Positions 12,257 to 29,640 of a stretch of 64,000 nt of DNA are shown here, in pieces (position 1 is the first letter of the stretch; each line of letters opens with the position of its first letter). Where the stretch lies: positions 19,828,001 through 19,892,000 of the forward strand of contig JALMGJ010000011.1 in NCBI GenBank assembly GCA_023362775.1. Reading direction: 5' to 3'. The position numbers were made by a program, and so were the translations under genes. The notes below the pieces were generated by a model, which worked only from the letters and a program-made list of their open reading frames with translations, was not told the origin of the DNA and searched no databases. The stretch comes from Charina bottae. Its lineage: Eukaryota; Chordata; Lepidosauria; Squamata; Charinaidae.

Positions 12257-12546
12257 CAGAGCTTTCCAAACTGTGTGTCGGGACACGTTAGTGTGTTGGC
12301 TGCAGTGTCTGGGTGTGTTGTGGCTGCTGCTGCTGCCAAGCCCTGCCAGGATTCTGCGCAGGTCCTAGTGCCTGCCTTGTGCCTTGCTGCCTCCAAACCT
12401 GCTGTGATTCTGCGCAGGTCCTAGTGCCTGCCTTGTGCCCTGCTGTAAGAGTGCGTCACAAAATGGTGCCCTGCTGTAAGAGTGTGTCGCAAAATGATGC
12501 ATGTCTAAAAAGTGTGTCACCAACATGAAAAGTTTGGAAAGCTCTG
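12257..12546 (+). mobile_element. hAT-type short element, CAGAGCTTTCC family, copy 1
   Basis: Ends CAGAGCTTTCCAAAC and GTTTGGAAAGCTCTG, with a perfect 8-bp duplication GTTTAGAG (12249-12256, 12547-12554), the hAT signature. It has no coding capacity. The interior holds a repeated segment AGGTCCTAGTGCCTGCCTTG. Confidence 0.93.
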
Positions 12547-12554
12547 GTTTAGAG

Positions 12555-13204
12555 ACAGACACAGGTTAGCTAGCTTTGCATTTTATTGAAATCCAGATGA
12601 AAATCTGAATCCAATCCACTGATTGGGTTCACATGTTGCGCTAAATCAAATCAAACAAATCCATTTATGGCTTCTGCATAGCCTCATTAGATATTTGTGG
12701 AGCTCCTAGTAAGAATATTGACTGCACTCATACATCATGATGAGCTGTGATTTGCTTAATCATAGTTTGGGTAAACTACAGTTGGCTGGATTCCCATCCT
12801 ACTAACCCATAAACTATAATTTACAAGCTACAGGCCCTCTGGCTTGTAAACCATGCTATATGACTTAGCACAATGAAGGAACCGAGCCAAAAGTTGTTTG
12901 TTAAGAAATGAGCATCCGTATGGGAACCCAGTTCATATGTCTTGCAAGGAACATCAAAAGATTTCTGACCAGGAGAATTTCTAAACTTAAAGATTCTAGA
13001 AATAGCATCTGAATAAAGACAATTCTTTACTTTTGTGGTAAAATCTCAGATCACCGTCACACATATAGAGTTATAAATCGGGGATATAGAGAAAGTGATA
13101 AGGTCCCACCACTTCCATACAATTTGCTCATATTATGCAGAATTCTTGAAATATTAACATAAGCCTCAGGTATCCTATTCATACATGCTGTACAGATGTG
13201 TTAC
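12555..13204. other. Probable CCDC106 intron 1; no gene seen
   Basis: AT-rich; contains old repeat phrases such as TTAATCATAGTTTGGG and ACTATAATTTACAAGC. Confidence 0.45.
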
Positions 13205-13423
13205 CCGCATGCTGTACATCTATTTTATTTATTTATTTAAAATATTTATATGGCCGCCCAATTTAAACTACTCTGTGCCGCTCACAACAGTAAAACCAGT
13301 GATTATAAAACAACCATAAAACAATAAAACAGTAAAAGGATCAAACAAAAACAAAAACCCTGCACCTTAATCATCCCCTTAGGATGCCCTGCAGCAAGCT
13401 CCAATTACCCTCATTCCATTCTT

Positions 13424-13480
13424 CCTATCCTATCCTATCCTATCCTATCCTATCCTATCCTATCCTATCCTATCCTATCC
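13424..13480. repeat. (TATCC)n microsatellite
   Basis: About eleven perfect TATCC units, directly at the tail of the Sauria SINE 13481-13924 and probably grown from that tail. Confidence 0.9.
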
Positions 13481-13924
13481 ATTTATTTACTTTTTATCCT
13501 GCCTTTATTATTTTTATAAATAACTCAAGGCGGGGAACATACTTAATACTCCTTCCTCCTCCTATTTTCCCCACAACAACAACCCTGTGAGGTGAGTTGG
13601 GCTGAGAGAGAGTGACTGGCCCAAGGTCACCCAGCCGGCTTTCATGCCTAAGGCGGGACTAGAACTCTCAGTCTCCTGGTTTGCCATTGGCTCCTTCCTA
13701 GGGCTGACAGACAGGGACTGGCCCAAGGTCACCCAACCGGCTTTCATGCCTAAGGCGGGACTAGAACTCTCAGTCTCCTGGTTTGCCATTGGCTCCTTCC
13801 TAGGGCTGACAGACAGGGACTGGCCCAAGGTCACCTAGCCGGCTTTCATGCCTAAGGCGGGACTAGAACTCACAGTCTCCTGGTTTCTAGCCCAGCACCT
13901 TAACCACTAGACCAAACTGGCTCT
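13481..13924 (-). mobile_element. Sauria-type SINE with three 102-bp internal units
   Basis: Minus-strand copy, with unit starts 102 bases apart. Its tail abuts a (TATCC)n run at 13424-13480. It is inserted in the L2/CR1 LINE. Confidence 0.9.
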
Positions 13925-14271
13925 ATCCCAGCACCTTGGTAAAAATCCAGGTCTTGATGGCCTTCTGAAAGGTAAAAGGGTGGGGCCCTGCCGAATAGCC
14001 GGCGGGAGGGTGTTCCATAAGGTAGAGGCATCCACAGAAAAGGCATGCTTCCAAGGTCCTACTAGGTGTCAGGATTTCAGGGAAGGGATCTGCAGTGTGC
14101 CCACCCTATCTGGTCTAGTGGGATGGGCAGATACTCTCAGGGGGAGGCAGTCCCACAAATAACCAGGTCCTCTGCCATGTAGGGCTTTAAAGGTGATAAT
14201 CAGCACCTTGAATTGCACCCGGAAGGAAACTGGGAGCCAGTGCAGCTCGCGCAATAGAGGTATAACATGGG

Positions 14272-14736
14272 TAGGCTGACCATATTTCCTTGAGACAAAA
14301 ACGGGACATTAGGATGGCAAAATGGGACGGGGTCTTATGTAATATTCCGTATTCATGAAAAAGACAGGGGTCCCCACCCCTCGGTCCACATGATTGGCTC
14401 CTGCCTGCAAACCCCGCCCCGGTCTGCGTGATTAGCTCCCGCCTGCAAACCGAATCCCCCGGTCTGCACGATTGGCTCCCGCTTGCAAACCCCACCTCAC
14501 GGTCCACCCTCCTCTCCGCCTCTCTGCCCTCCTTTGCCACACGCTGATAGGCAGGAGGGCTTCCTCTTCTGGGCTGCCTCCAATCGGCAGCTCCGGCTCG
14601 GATCCTCCTCCCGCGCCATTCCCGCCACGTTTAAAAAACGGGACAAAATTGAGATTTTTATCAAAACGACGGGACGGTTGAAAAATGCTTAAAAAACGGG
14701 ACTGTCCCGTTCAAAACGGGACGTATGGTCAGCCTA
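14272..14736. mobile_element. hAT-like non-autonomous element, TAGGCTGACCATA ends
   Basis: Inverted ends TAGGCTGACCATA and ACGTATGGTCAGCCTA, with 8-bp duplication AACATGGG at 14264-14271 and 14737-14744. The GC-rich interior has degenerate GATTGGCTCC / CGCCTGCAAAC repeats. It splits the LINE reverse transcriptase frame exactly. Confidence 0.88.
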
Positions 14737-15879
14737 AACATGGGTGAACCTATGAACACCCAATACTGTGCACGCTGCTGCATTCTGGACCAGTTGTAAC
14801 TTCCGAGTAGTCTTCAAGGGCAGCCCCATGTAAGGCGCATTGCCGTAATCCAAATGGGAAGTGATTAAGGTGTGAGTGACCGTGAGCAAGGCCTCCCGGT
14901 CTAGTAAAGGGATCCATAAGACGGATCTGTGCAAAGGCCCCCCAGCCACCATAGCTGCCACCTGCTCATTAAGCAGGAGCCGCAAGTCCTGGAGGACCCC
15001 CAAATTGTGCACCAGCTCAGTCCGGGGGTGTGCAACCCCATCCAGAGTCAAAGATGACAAGTCACCCGGCCCTGGGGGCCAAAAACCCAGAGCCACTCTG
15101 TCTTGCAAGGGTTGAGCCGAAGTCCGTTCATCCCCATCCAGACCCTTACAGCCTCCAGGCACTTGGACAGCGCCGCAACAGCATCACCTGCCCCTCCAGG
15201 GGTAGAGATGTATAGCTGGGTATCATCAGCGTACTGATGATACCGTACCCTGTGCCATGTAGATGTTGAAGAGGAGAGAGGAGAGACCCGAGCCCTGAGG
15301 CATCCCACACTGCAGGGGCCCAGGGCTCGATCTCTCCTCACCTACCAACACCGACTGGAACCGGCCATGGAGAAAGGAGAACCACTGCAAAACGGTGCCT
15401 CCCACGCCCAACCCCCCGAGCTGGTCCAGAAGGATACCAAGGAGACAGTATCTAAAGCCACCGAGAGATCCAGGAGAGCACCACCCCTATCCTGGGCCCT
15501 CCAAAGTTCATCAGCAAGCGCGACCGATGCTGTTTCAGTGCTATGCCCTGGCCTGAACCCAGATCTGAAAAATCCAGATCACAACGCCACTGCCCCGAAG
15601 CAAAGACCAGATCCAGTGTATGGCCATGAACTCCTGGGCTGCCTTAGACCCCGGGCCCAGAGATGGCAGTTTGAAATACCCCTGTGATGGACTACAGTAA
15701 TGCAGCTGGTTCTCGGGAAGGAGGGAGCACATTCCAAGGAGCGGGGCAAGACAAAAGACAACACAGCCCGGAGCTGGACTGTGGGAAGAGAAAGAGGTTC
15801 AGAGTAGCCACGCCTTAGAGCCTCCCAGGTTATTTCCCTTTAGTAGAGTAGGTTTAGTCTGGCAAGATTCTGTCTATAC

Positions 15880-16128
15880 CAGAGCTTTCCAAACTGTGTG
15901 TGGGGACAAGTTAGTGTGTCGGCTGCAGTGTCTGGGTGTGTCCCGGCTGCTGCTGCCTCCTGGCTTCCATGCAGGTCCTAGTGCCTGCCTTGTGGCTTGC
16001 TGCCTCCAAACCTGCTGTGATTCCGCGCAGGTCCTAGTGCCTGCCTTGTGCCCTGCTGTAAGAGTGTGTCGCGAAATGATGCATGTCTAAAAAGTATGTC
16101 ACCAACATGAAAAGTTTGGAAAGCTCTG
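15880..16128 (+). mobile_element. hAT-type short element, CAGAGCTTTCC family, copy 2
   Basis: Same ends as the 12257 copy; 8-bp duplication GTCTATAC at 15872-15879 and 16129-16136. It is inserted into the L2/CR1 LINE. Confidence 0.93.
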
Positions 16129-16870
16129 GTCTATACGGTGTGAGCAAATAAAGAACTGAAGTTTGGCTGGATTGCTTCCTTGTCGTTCTTCGGCTAGGCC
16201 TTGACACCCCCAGAACCATAAGCCTGGGGAACTCCACCGCCAGCTCCGACACAGTCCAGAAGCACAGGCAGGGATGCAGCCACCCTGCAGGGAGGAAGGT
16301 AAGTGAGCAGCAATCCCCACGGATCCCTATGGCCCAGCCTCTCAGAGAGGGTCTCACATCCAGTGATGTCTGGGGCAGGGCCCCTGGGGGCCACCAGAGA
16401 CTCACGAATAACAACCGCCACACCCTCACCCCTGCCCTGGAGTCATGGCTCACGCCACTCGCGAAACCCAGGAGGGCACGTTTCAGAGAGGAGAACCCCT
16501 TCAACGCCCAGGCAGGTCTCCGTGATCCAAGCCAGGCTGGCTTTCCTATCCACAATCAGACGGGGGGTGAGGTGAGCTTTATGGCAGGTCGACCCGTCAT
16601 TCAGCACCAGCAGCAGCTGGAAACCAGAGCCACAAAGCTCCAGACGCCAGGACCTGGGGCTGAGCATAGGGGGCCAGAATGTGGTATTCAACTCCGGGGC
16701 CGTCTTCCCCGAGAACGGCCTTCCCCTGTCTCCTGCCGTGCCTCCCCATGCCTGTCACCACTGCAGTGCCCTCCCCTACCATCTCTTCTCCCTATCTGGC
16801 TCCCCTTCCCACCAGCCTCCCATCCCCAAAGTACTGGGAGCCATTCACATCCAACCTAAACAATCTAGAC

Positions 16871-17005
16871 CAGTGTTTCTCAACCTTGGCAACTTTAAGA
16901 TGGGTGGACTTCAACTCCCAGAATTCCCTAGCCAGCAATGCTGGCTGGGGAATTCTGGGAGTTGAAGTCCACCCATCTTAAAGTTGCCAAGGTTGAGAAA
17001 CACTG
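16871..17005. mobile_element. Fold-back hAT-like element (near-perfect palindrome)
   Basis: Two arms of about 60 bases starting CAGTGTTTCTCAACCTTGG form an almost perfect inverted repeat around AGCCAGCAATGCTGGCT. Flanks ATCTAGAC and GTCTAGAC are an 8-bp duplication with one change. A half-copy lies at about 23090-23165. Confidence 0.85.
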
Positions 17006-17234
17006 GTCTAGACAGACAGGCTCTGCTCAGGTTCCGGTGCTTCTGTAACACACTCGGCGCCTCCACCCGAGCAGGCCCTCCATCCAAGCACCTCATCCAA
17101 ATCTTCCTTCACACAAGAGTTGCTGCTGCTCTTCCTGTTCCTCCTGCAGGCCCAGGTAGCTGGCACTAACGTTGCTGGCTGCCCACCGAGCCGATCAGGA
17201 CCATCAAACACCTCCACACACCATCCACGTCATC

Positions 17235-17840
17235 CTCAAAATTTATTTATTTTTATTTTTATTTATTTATTAAATTTCTCTGCCGCCCATCTCGTGTACA
17301 ATGACTCGGGGGGGCTTACAATGAATAAAAATGGCAAGTCACTAAAAACAGTTCCGTATAGCGTGGTGGCTCAGCGGGTAAGACGCTAGGCTTGTCGATC
17401 GGAAGATCGCAAGTTCGGAGGTTCGAATCCCTAGCCCTGTGTGCGGAGTGAGCTCCCGCACTAGCTCCAGCTCTTGCCAACCTAGCAATTCGAAAGCATG
17501 CAAATGCAAGTAGATGAATAGGTACCACTTCGGTGGGAAGGTAACAGCATTCCGCACGCGTCATGCCGGCCACATGACCGCGGAAGCGTTTTCGGACAGC
17601 GCTGGCTCTTCGGCTAAGAAACGGAGATGAGCACCGGCCCCTAGAGTCGGACACGACTGCACAACTGTGCGGAGGGAACCTTTACCTTTACTTTTTTATA
17701 CCTATAAATATAAAAGGATACAAATACAAATACAAAATATAAAACATAAATTCCAGATGGGAAATAAGATCTTATCCTGGCACCCTCAAGGGGCCAACCA
17801 CCCCCATGAATAGCAAAGTGACCCTACCAAACAGGCATCC
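17235..17840 (-). mobile_element. L2/CR1-group LINE 3' end, split by a SINE
   Basis: The ATTTATTT-rich end and CTGCCGCCCATCTCGTGTAC flank resemble the 63706-64000 LINE end; the tRNA-headed SINE 17361-17692 lies inside. Confidence 0.65.
17361..17692 (+). mobile_element. tRNA-headed SINE, copy 3
   Basis: Full-length: GCGTGGTGGCTCAGCGGGTA head, GGTTCGAATCC B box, CTTTACCTTTAC tail. It splits an L2/CR1 LINE 3' end (17235-17840). Confidence 0.88.
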
Positions 17841-18389
17841 ACCTCGGCACCATGATGGAGGAAAAAAATAACACAGTGACATTCCATTTGAAAATATGCT
17901 ATTGTATAAATGTATAATATGAAATCTTGCTCCTAACAACTGACATTTTCAAATGAAGTGATGCATACCAGCAGTGGTAGAAAATCCAACCGGACAAGAC
18001 TCAGATATAGGGCATAATTTCCTGTTCTACTGCTTCTTCGTTTTCTACAACACAAGCAAACTAAATGTGTAGTTGAACATGCTGTATATATCCAATAAGC
18101 ATGAATTGTTATTACATAGTAGTATTTCCTTTATTTTCTTGCCAATGGAATTGTCTCTTTTATTTAGCTGTTAGTGAAAATCTTTAACCAGGAATGTTTT
18201 TGTTTGCCTCAGCTTAGGACTTCGTGAACTATTGGTGTGTCCAAACAAGATTGTTCTCTAGTTCACACACCTTGCTAAGCCATAATATTGTTTGCTTGGT
18301 TTGAGTGTTATGTGAACCTATTATTGAGATTTGTAAACTCTGCCCTAACATATTATGTAAACTAGGTCCCATGTGATATATTGAATAGA
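17841..18389. other. Non-coding, upstream of CCDC106 exon A
   Basis: No exon that could supply the split start codon was recognised here. Confidence 0.45.
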
Positions 18390-18397
18390 CTGTAGTT

Positions 18398-18654
18398 CAG
18401 AGCTTTCCAAACTGTGTGTCGGGACACGTTAGTGTGTCGGCTGCAGTGTCTGGGTGTGTCGCGGCTGCTGCTGCCTCCGAGCCCTGCCAGGATTCTGCGC
18501 AGGTCCTAGTGCCTGCCTTGTGCCCTGCTGCCTCCAAACCTGCTGTGATTCCGTGCAGGTCCTAGTGCCTGCCTTGTGCCCTGCTCTGAGTGTGTCGCGA
18601 AATGATGCATGTCTAAAAAGAGTGTCACCAACATGAAAAGTTTGGAAAGCTCTG
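18398..18654 (+). mobile_element. hAT-type short element, CAGAGCTTTCC family, copy 3
   Basis: Same ends and interior type as the 12257 copy; 8-bp duplication CTGTAGTT at 18390-18397 and 18655-18662, shortly upstream of CCDC106 exon A. Confidence 0.93.
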
Positions 18655-18748
18655 CTGTAGTTGAACAAACCATGGTTTAGCATGATGTTGAACCCTGTGT
18701 TCCAAAGTTCTTACATTTCTTCCCCTTCCCCCATATTTATATTTACAG

Positions 18749-24876
<6,128 letters not shown>

Positions 24877-25455
24877 ATCCTCTCCTGGAGCTGCTGCCGG
24901 AACCTACTCTGCCAGCCCTTTGACCTCTCTTTCTCTGTACCTCCTTCCCCACACCCCCACCCCTATCCAGTATTCACTAAATTCCCAGTGTTCCCTCAGG
25001 TTTCCTTCTATCCCTGTACCCAACCACCTCCCACCTTTTCCTAGGTTTAAATACTGAACGAAGCCACTGTTTCACAGGAAGGGCCAGTGTATCTTTATAT
25101 AAAGGGCCCAGGAGCGCTGGCTTCCTAGGATCGTTACTTGATTATACATCCGTCCATCTGTGCTTCCTTCTTTAAAGGCTTCCCTGCAGCTACTGGATTG
25201 CTTTCATTCTCCCTCCTTCCATCTGAGAGCTCATCATGTGTTTGGCCAGAGGAGAAACAATGGCAGAGGAGGAGTTAGTGGACATAATATGCCCCATCCC
25301 ACAATAAATAGTATCATGGATAGATTGCTTGTGACTGTTGCAGAGGTAAGCTGAAAACAGCTAACAATGTTAGCTCATCAACTAATGGTAACTATAGCCT
25401 TGCACATAAGGTATAAACCCACACATTTTCTTTAATAAACTCCTGTGCATACTAG
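24877..25455 (+). other. CCDC106: CCDC106 3' untranslated region with poly(A) signals
   Basis: AATAAA hexamers occur at 25303-25308 and 25434-25439. The second is followed by TG-rich sequence and is the more likely cleavage signal; the end at about 25455 is an estimate. A Sauria SINE begins less than 20 bases downstream. Confidence 0.6.
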
Positions 25456-25472
25456 TCATTTGGGGTACATCT

Positions 25473-25923
25473 AGAGAGCCAGTTTCGTCTAGTGGTTAAG
25501 GTGCTGGGCTAGAAACCAGGAGACAGAGAGTTCTAGTTCCACCTTAGGCATGAAAGCCGGCTGGGTGACCTTGGGCCACTCCCGGTCTGTCAGCCCTAGG
25601 AAGGAGCCAATAGCAAACCAGGAGACTGAGAGTTCTAGTCCTGCCTCAGGCATGAAAGCCGGCTGGGTGACCTTGGGCCACTCCCGGTCTGTCAGCCCTA
25701 GGAAGGAGCCAATAGCAAACCAGGAGACAGAGTTCTAGTCCCACCTCAGGCATGAAAGCCAGCTGGTGACCTTGGGCCAGTCTCTCTCAGCCCAACTCAC
25801 CTCACAGGGTTGTTGTTGTTGTTGGGAATATAGGAGGAGGAAGTAGTAGTAGGTATGTTCGCCACCTTGACTTATTTATAAAAATAATAAAGGTGAGATA
25901 ATAAAAAATAAATAAATAAATAA
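25473..25923 (+). mobile_element. Sauria-type SINE with three 102-bp internal units
   Basis: Full-length head and tail with AAACCAGGAGA starts at about 25513, 25615 and 25717. It sits just past the CCDC106 poly(A) region. Confidence 0.9.
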
Positions 25924-27714
25924 CTGACTGAAATAACAGAAGATGGCAAATAGAAGTTTGCAAAAATATCCCTGTGAGCATGAATATGTTACGTTCCCAA
26001 TTTTGCTGGTTAGAGTGATTTGGCCTTACCTTAGGGGCAACCACCTAACAGTAGGTTAAGTAACAGTAACTTAAGTGGGGGGGAATTTGCCTCTAAGTTA
26101 GGGTCAAATCTCCCTAACCAACAGAGAAGTCACTCACTCTGCCACCCCATTTCTCCACGTTTTCTAACCTGGAAGAGGGAAGATGAAATTGCATGGTTTA
26201 CTTCTGTAGTTTTACCTCTTATTGCTTGAAAACCTTTTCTGTGTTTTCCAAGCTGTTAGCAGGTGCTACTGGTGTCAATTCCCTCTCTTGCTGCTATTGC
26301 AGTTGCCGTTACTCCATTTTCACTATAATCTTGCTAAGATTGGAGGAATGGCAGCATTGAGCTGCCTCTGCTTTCCTATTGTCTCCCAAAGATATTCCCA
26401 CATCCTGTGGTCCTAGTGCATCTCTTACCTCATAATTTTGGGAGGTATTGCCTACACCTTTTCCCTCGCTGTTGTCCTACTCCAAGCCCCCAACTGGGTT
26501 TTTTCTGCTGGCAATTTTATACTTTTTTTCCTCTCTCAGTATGTTAGTGAGGAAGTATGTTTGAATGCAAGGACTTGAACTGTATGTTGCATTCCTTGAG
26601 GGTGCTTCCTTTTTATTCAGTGTAATTAATGAACTGTTCCCACTGTGCCTGTAATTTCTTTCACCCAATCCTTTTTCTGTGTTAAAAGAAATTAAAAAGA
26701 AAATATTAAAAAACATTTTATTAAAACAGAATTTAAATTAAAGAGAACATTTTGGTATAACATTCTGCAATGTGTATTTTTTTACATAACCTGTAACACA
26801 CTGCAAGATGAGGTAACATTTATAGTCTGTAAAAACAAATGTGTGAACTATTAGAGTGGAGAGGTTCAGTTTCCTTCATTCTCTGAGAGTTCCTGGATTA
26901 CATTTGGGTTTGTTCAGTTGCTTTTCCCTTGGGAAGATGGGAAAACTGGTTATTTTCCCACCTAGTTTAGATCTGTATGAGGATGAGATTTAAAACTTAC
27001 AGTGTATAATAGGATAATACATAATCTACACCACTGTGACTTCAAAGTTTCCTAAAAGACAGAAAAGATGTTTGAAATTAGAGCATAGTAAGTTAGCAGA
27101 ACTTCAAGTACAAGAGACAATTTGCAAATAAGTGTGGTTTATTAGAAAAAAATAATAGGTAACACTTTTGAGTTTACTAGAAGCTCATAAAGAAATGGGG
27201 AAACTTCCATGATGATAAAATTCAACATGGAGAGGATGAAAGTATAATCCCCTTAGCTTAATGGGAACATCCTAAGAAAATATGCAGATAATTGCATTGT
27301 AAGATAGCACAGGGTGGTGCTGTAGACAAAATTAAGCTGTTTGTCAGGGAAAGGCTACAGGTTACACAGGCTTGAGTCTGCTCCCCTTCAAAAATATAAA
27401 ACCAGCAATTATCTGCCTGTAGTATTAATTAGAAGGTAGGGTCCTTGTGAAATAAAAAAATGCAGTGCTTTTTATAATAGAACAGTTCTAGAAAGAATAC
27501 TATTTATGAATTACATCCGTACACAAGAAGTAATTTGGTAAGAGTTTAGTGACACCTGGCAGCCTGAATACAAAAACCTTCCAGGTGTGCATTGCCTACA
27601 TCTTAACAACTTTCCATTCTTGTCTGTGCTCATGATACGCTTAAACAAAGCTATTCAGAGTTTATTGAATGAACCCAATTTTCTGGGTTCATGAGACACT
27701 GAACCACATAGACG
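25924..27714. other. CCDC106-U2AF2 interval; no gene seen
   Basis: About 1.8 kb of AT-rich sequence without recognised repeats or protein-like frames; a distal CCDC106 3'UTR cannot be excluded. Confidence 0.45.
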
Positions 27715-28390
27715 GAGTTCATTCATTGGCGATCACTCGTAGTAGAGTGAGATTGTCTTCCAAGGGTAAAATTTTAACAGTGGATCCGTAAGTGGCTGTA
27801 AAGGCCAATTCTGGATCCGCACAACCTCCCACAATGCGTCACCTTGTTGTGGTGAGTGGGCTTGTGTGTTCCCAATGAACCCTGTGAGCGAAGCCGTCGG
27901 GAGTCATGTACTCCTGGTAGGGTCACCCATGGCGGTAAGGTCCGGGGGGAGGAACCAGACAAAGAACGATCCAAGAAAGTCCTCAACGGCAGAACAGGCG
28001 GAAGATAACAAGGTGTATTGTTACAACGGCTGCGAAGGTGGATGAAGGCTGCAGCAGACAAAAGGTCACCAATCGTCATGGTACCCATGCCACTGGATTA
28101 GAGCCTTTTTCTGTGAAGGTTGTGTGCTGATCGTTGTGCACCAATCTCCACACATAAAACAAATTCACGCACAGGCGTCTTCCAACCACACCAAACCCAA
28201 AACAACCAAAAGTCCCATGGCGATTGACGAATGGCAACGGGGGCAGAACTGTGAAATCCGGAAGCTCCTAGTCATGGACCAGCACATGGGCGGTGGATAC
28301 AGATTCAGTCATCCTGACTCAAGGTTCGAGGCAGTTGAGTAGTTCGGCAGCTGTATCCACGGCTGAGCAGCCCTATTTAGGATCCACGGA
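27715..28390 (-). mobile_element. Probable LINE fragment with C-terminal CCHH-like motif
   Basis: A 104-codon minus-strand frame (27774-28088) ends THCGRLCGSRIGLYSHLRIHC. A motif of that form (C-x2-C...SRIGL-x-SHLR-x-H) closes several LINE reverse transcriptase frames. The surroundings are CpG-bearing and lack host coding signals. LINE clade not assigned. Confidence 0.5.
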
Positions 28391-28576
28391 GTTCATATAA
28401 CATACGTGATTTAGTGTGCCCTGCAAGCGCAGCTATCTCACATATTTCAGTAGCTGCATCCATGCAACATGCTAAGTGTGTTTGGTTTTTTTAGCATCTC
28501 AGTATGCTATGTGAGCCCAGCATGTAAAATTACTCAGTTCAGTATATTTTGCAAATGAAAACAATTAGGTTAATTC

Positions 28577-28857
28577 TGGGTTTCTCAACCAGGGTCCTGT
28601 GAGAGGTCACTAGGGGTTCCCTAGGAGATCATGATTTATTTAAAACATTATTTCAAATTCGAGCAACTTCACATTAAAGAGGTAAGTTTCATTCTTTAGT
28701 TTAAGAACACTGTTAATGCATATATACAGGCCTACACAAGAAACAAATATAGTAATTTTGTAACTTCTGGCTATTTGAGCCTGAATGTGCAGGGGTTCCT
28801 CGAGGCCTGAAAAATATTTCAAGGGCTCCTCCAGGGTCAACAAGTTGAGAAAGGCTG
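28577..28857 (+). mobile_element. hAT-type element, CAGGGTTCC/GAAAGGCTG family, copy 2
   Basis: Same family as 21937-22230; perfect 8-bp duplication GTTAATTC at 28569-28576 and 28858-28865. Confidence 0.85.
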
Positions 28858-28939
28858 GTTAATTCAACAAAATAAGACTACTCTCATTCTTCCCGTTTTG
28901 TACATCGACACCAAGAGAACAGCCACCACATGGGCAATA

Positions 28940-29640
28940 TGCACTGTTGCCAGATGCCCGAAATTTTTATAGCCCAACATGCCCTTAAACGTAGCCCAAA
29001 AACCCCACAACCCGCAAATGCCAAAAATTTCCTGCAACTGATCTCCAAACCTCCTAACCCTCCAACCCTGGGGTGGGCCACCGAAACGCACGCGGACCAT
29101 GGGCAGGGGTGGGGATTGCGCGCCTGCAAGTGGGGAGGCGTGCAAAGCGTGAGCTGAGGAGGGTGCTTTGGAAATGCAGCGGCGGAGCAACAGTTGGTGC
29201 TGTGCTGCTCAGCCACAGCCATGGCCAAGAGAGAGACGCCACGTGCTGTGTGTGTGGCTATAACATATGAGAGTCGGAGCTACAAGGGAAGGTGGCTTGG
29301 GGGCTGCCCCATAGCGGCTGGCTGGGATACGACGCCCCCTCAGCAGCCCCCTCCCCACCGGCATAAACTAACATTCGCGGGAAGGGAAGAGAAAGGGAAG
29401 CAGCTCCCCGCCTAGTTTGAAGGCCGTCCAGAGTGCGCGTGAGTGAAAAGGGGATTTCTGAGAGGCTCTTTAAACGCCGCCGCCCCGCCCTCGAGGCTCT
29501 CGCCCCAAAACTACACGCCCTTAAAAGTAGCCCAAAATAGCCTCAAAAAACGCAACCCGCAAGCACCAAAAATTTCCCGCAACTGATCCCCAAAACTAGC
29601 CCAATTGGGCGGGAAAGCTGCCAAACTGGCAACATGTCCA
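28940..29640. repeat. GC-rich repeat unit with short inverted ends and an internal direct duplication
   Basis: Ends GTTGCCAGATG and AACTGGCAAC. About 80 bases (28980-29055: GCCCTTAAACGTAGCCCAAA to CTGCAACTGATCTCCAAAC) recur in direct orientation at 29518-29600. The 460 bases between are CpG-rich. No clear target duplication. Could be a transposon or a repeat that captured promoter-like DNA; it abuts the U2AF2 CpG island. Confidence 0.5.

Larger units (their letters stand above)
13205..17240 (-). mobile_element. L2/CR1-group LINE, minus strand, broken by nested insertions
   Basis: Read on the minus strand: endonuclease start AWITETCLGVEG (about 16510-16530), reverse transcriptase GVGGTVLQWFSFLHGRF and CGMPQGSGLSSLLFNIYM (about 15230-15411), catalytic YADD at 15222-15233, HLDYGNAPYMGLP (about 14830), LHWLPVSFRVQFKVLIITFK (about 14190-14250), and a 3' end with ATTTATTT near 13210. 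Interrupted by the Sauria SINE (13481-13924), hAT elements (14272-14736, 15880-16128) and the fold-back (16871-17005); many frameshifts. Not functional. Confidence 0.85.

Noticed and set aside
12313..12528. Cysteine-rich small proteins at 12313, 15896, 18454 and 50136
   Set aside because: All lie inside hAT-type elements with target duplications; the similarity is between repeat copies.
16329..16859. 176-codon + strand frame
   Set aside because: It runs antisense through the LINE endonuclease region and shows no host-protein likeness.
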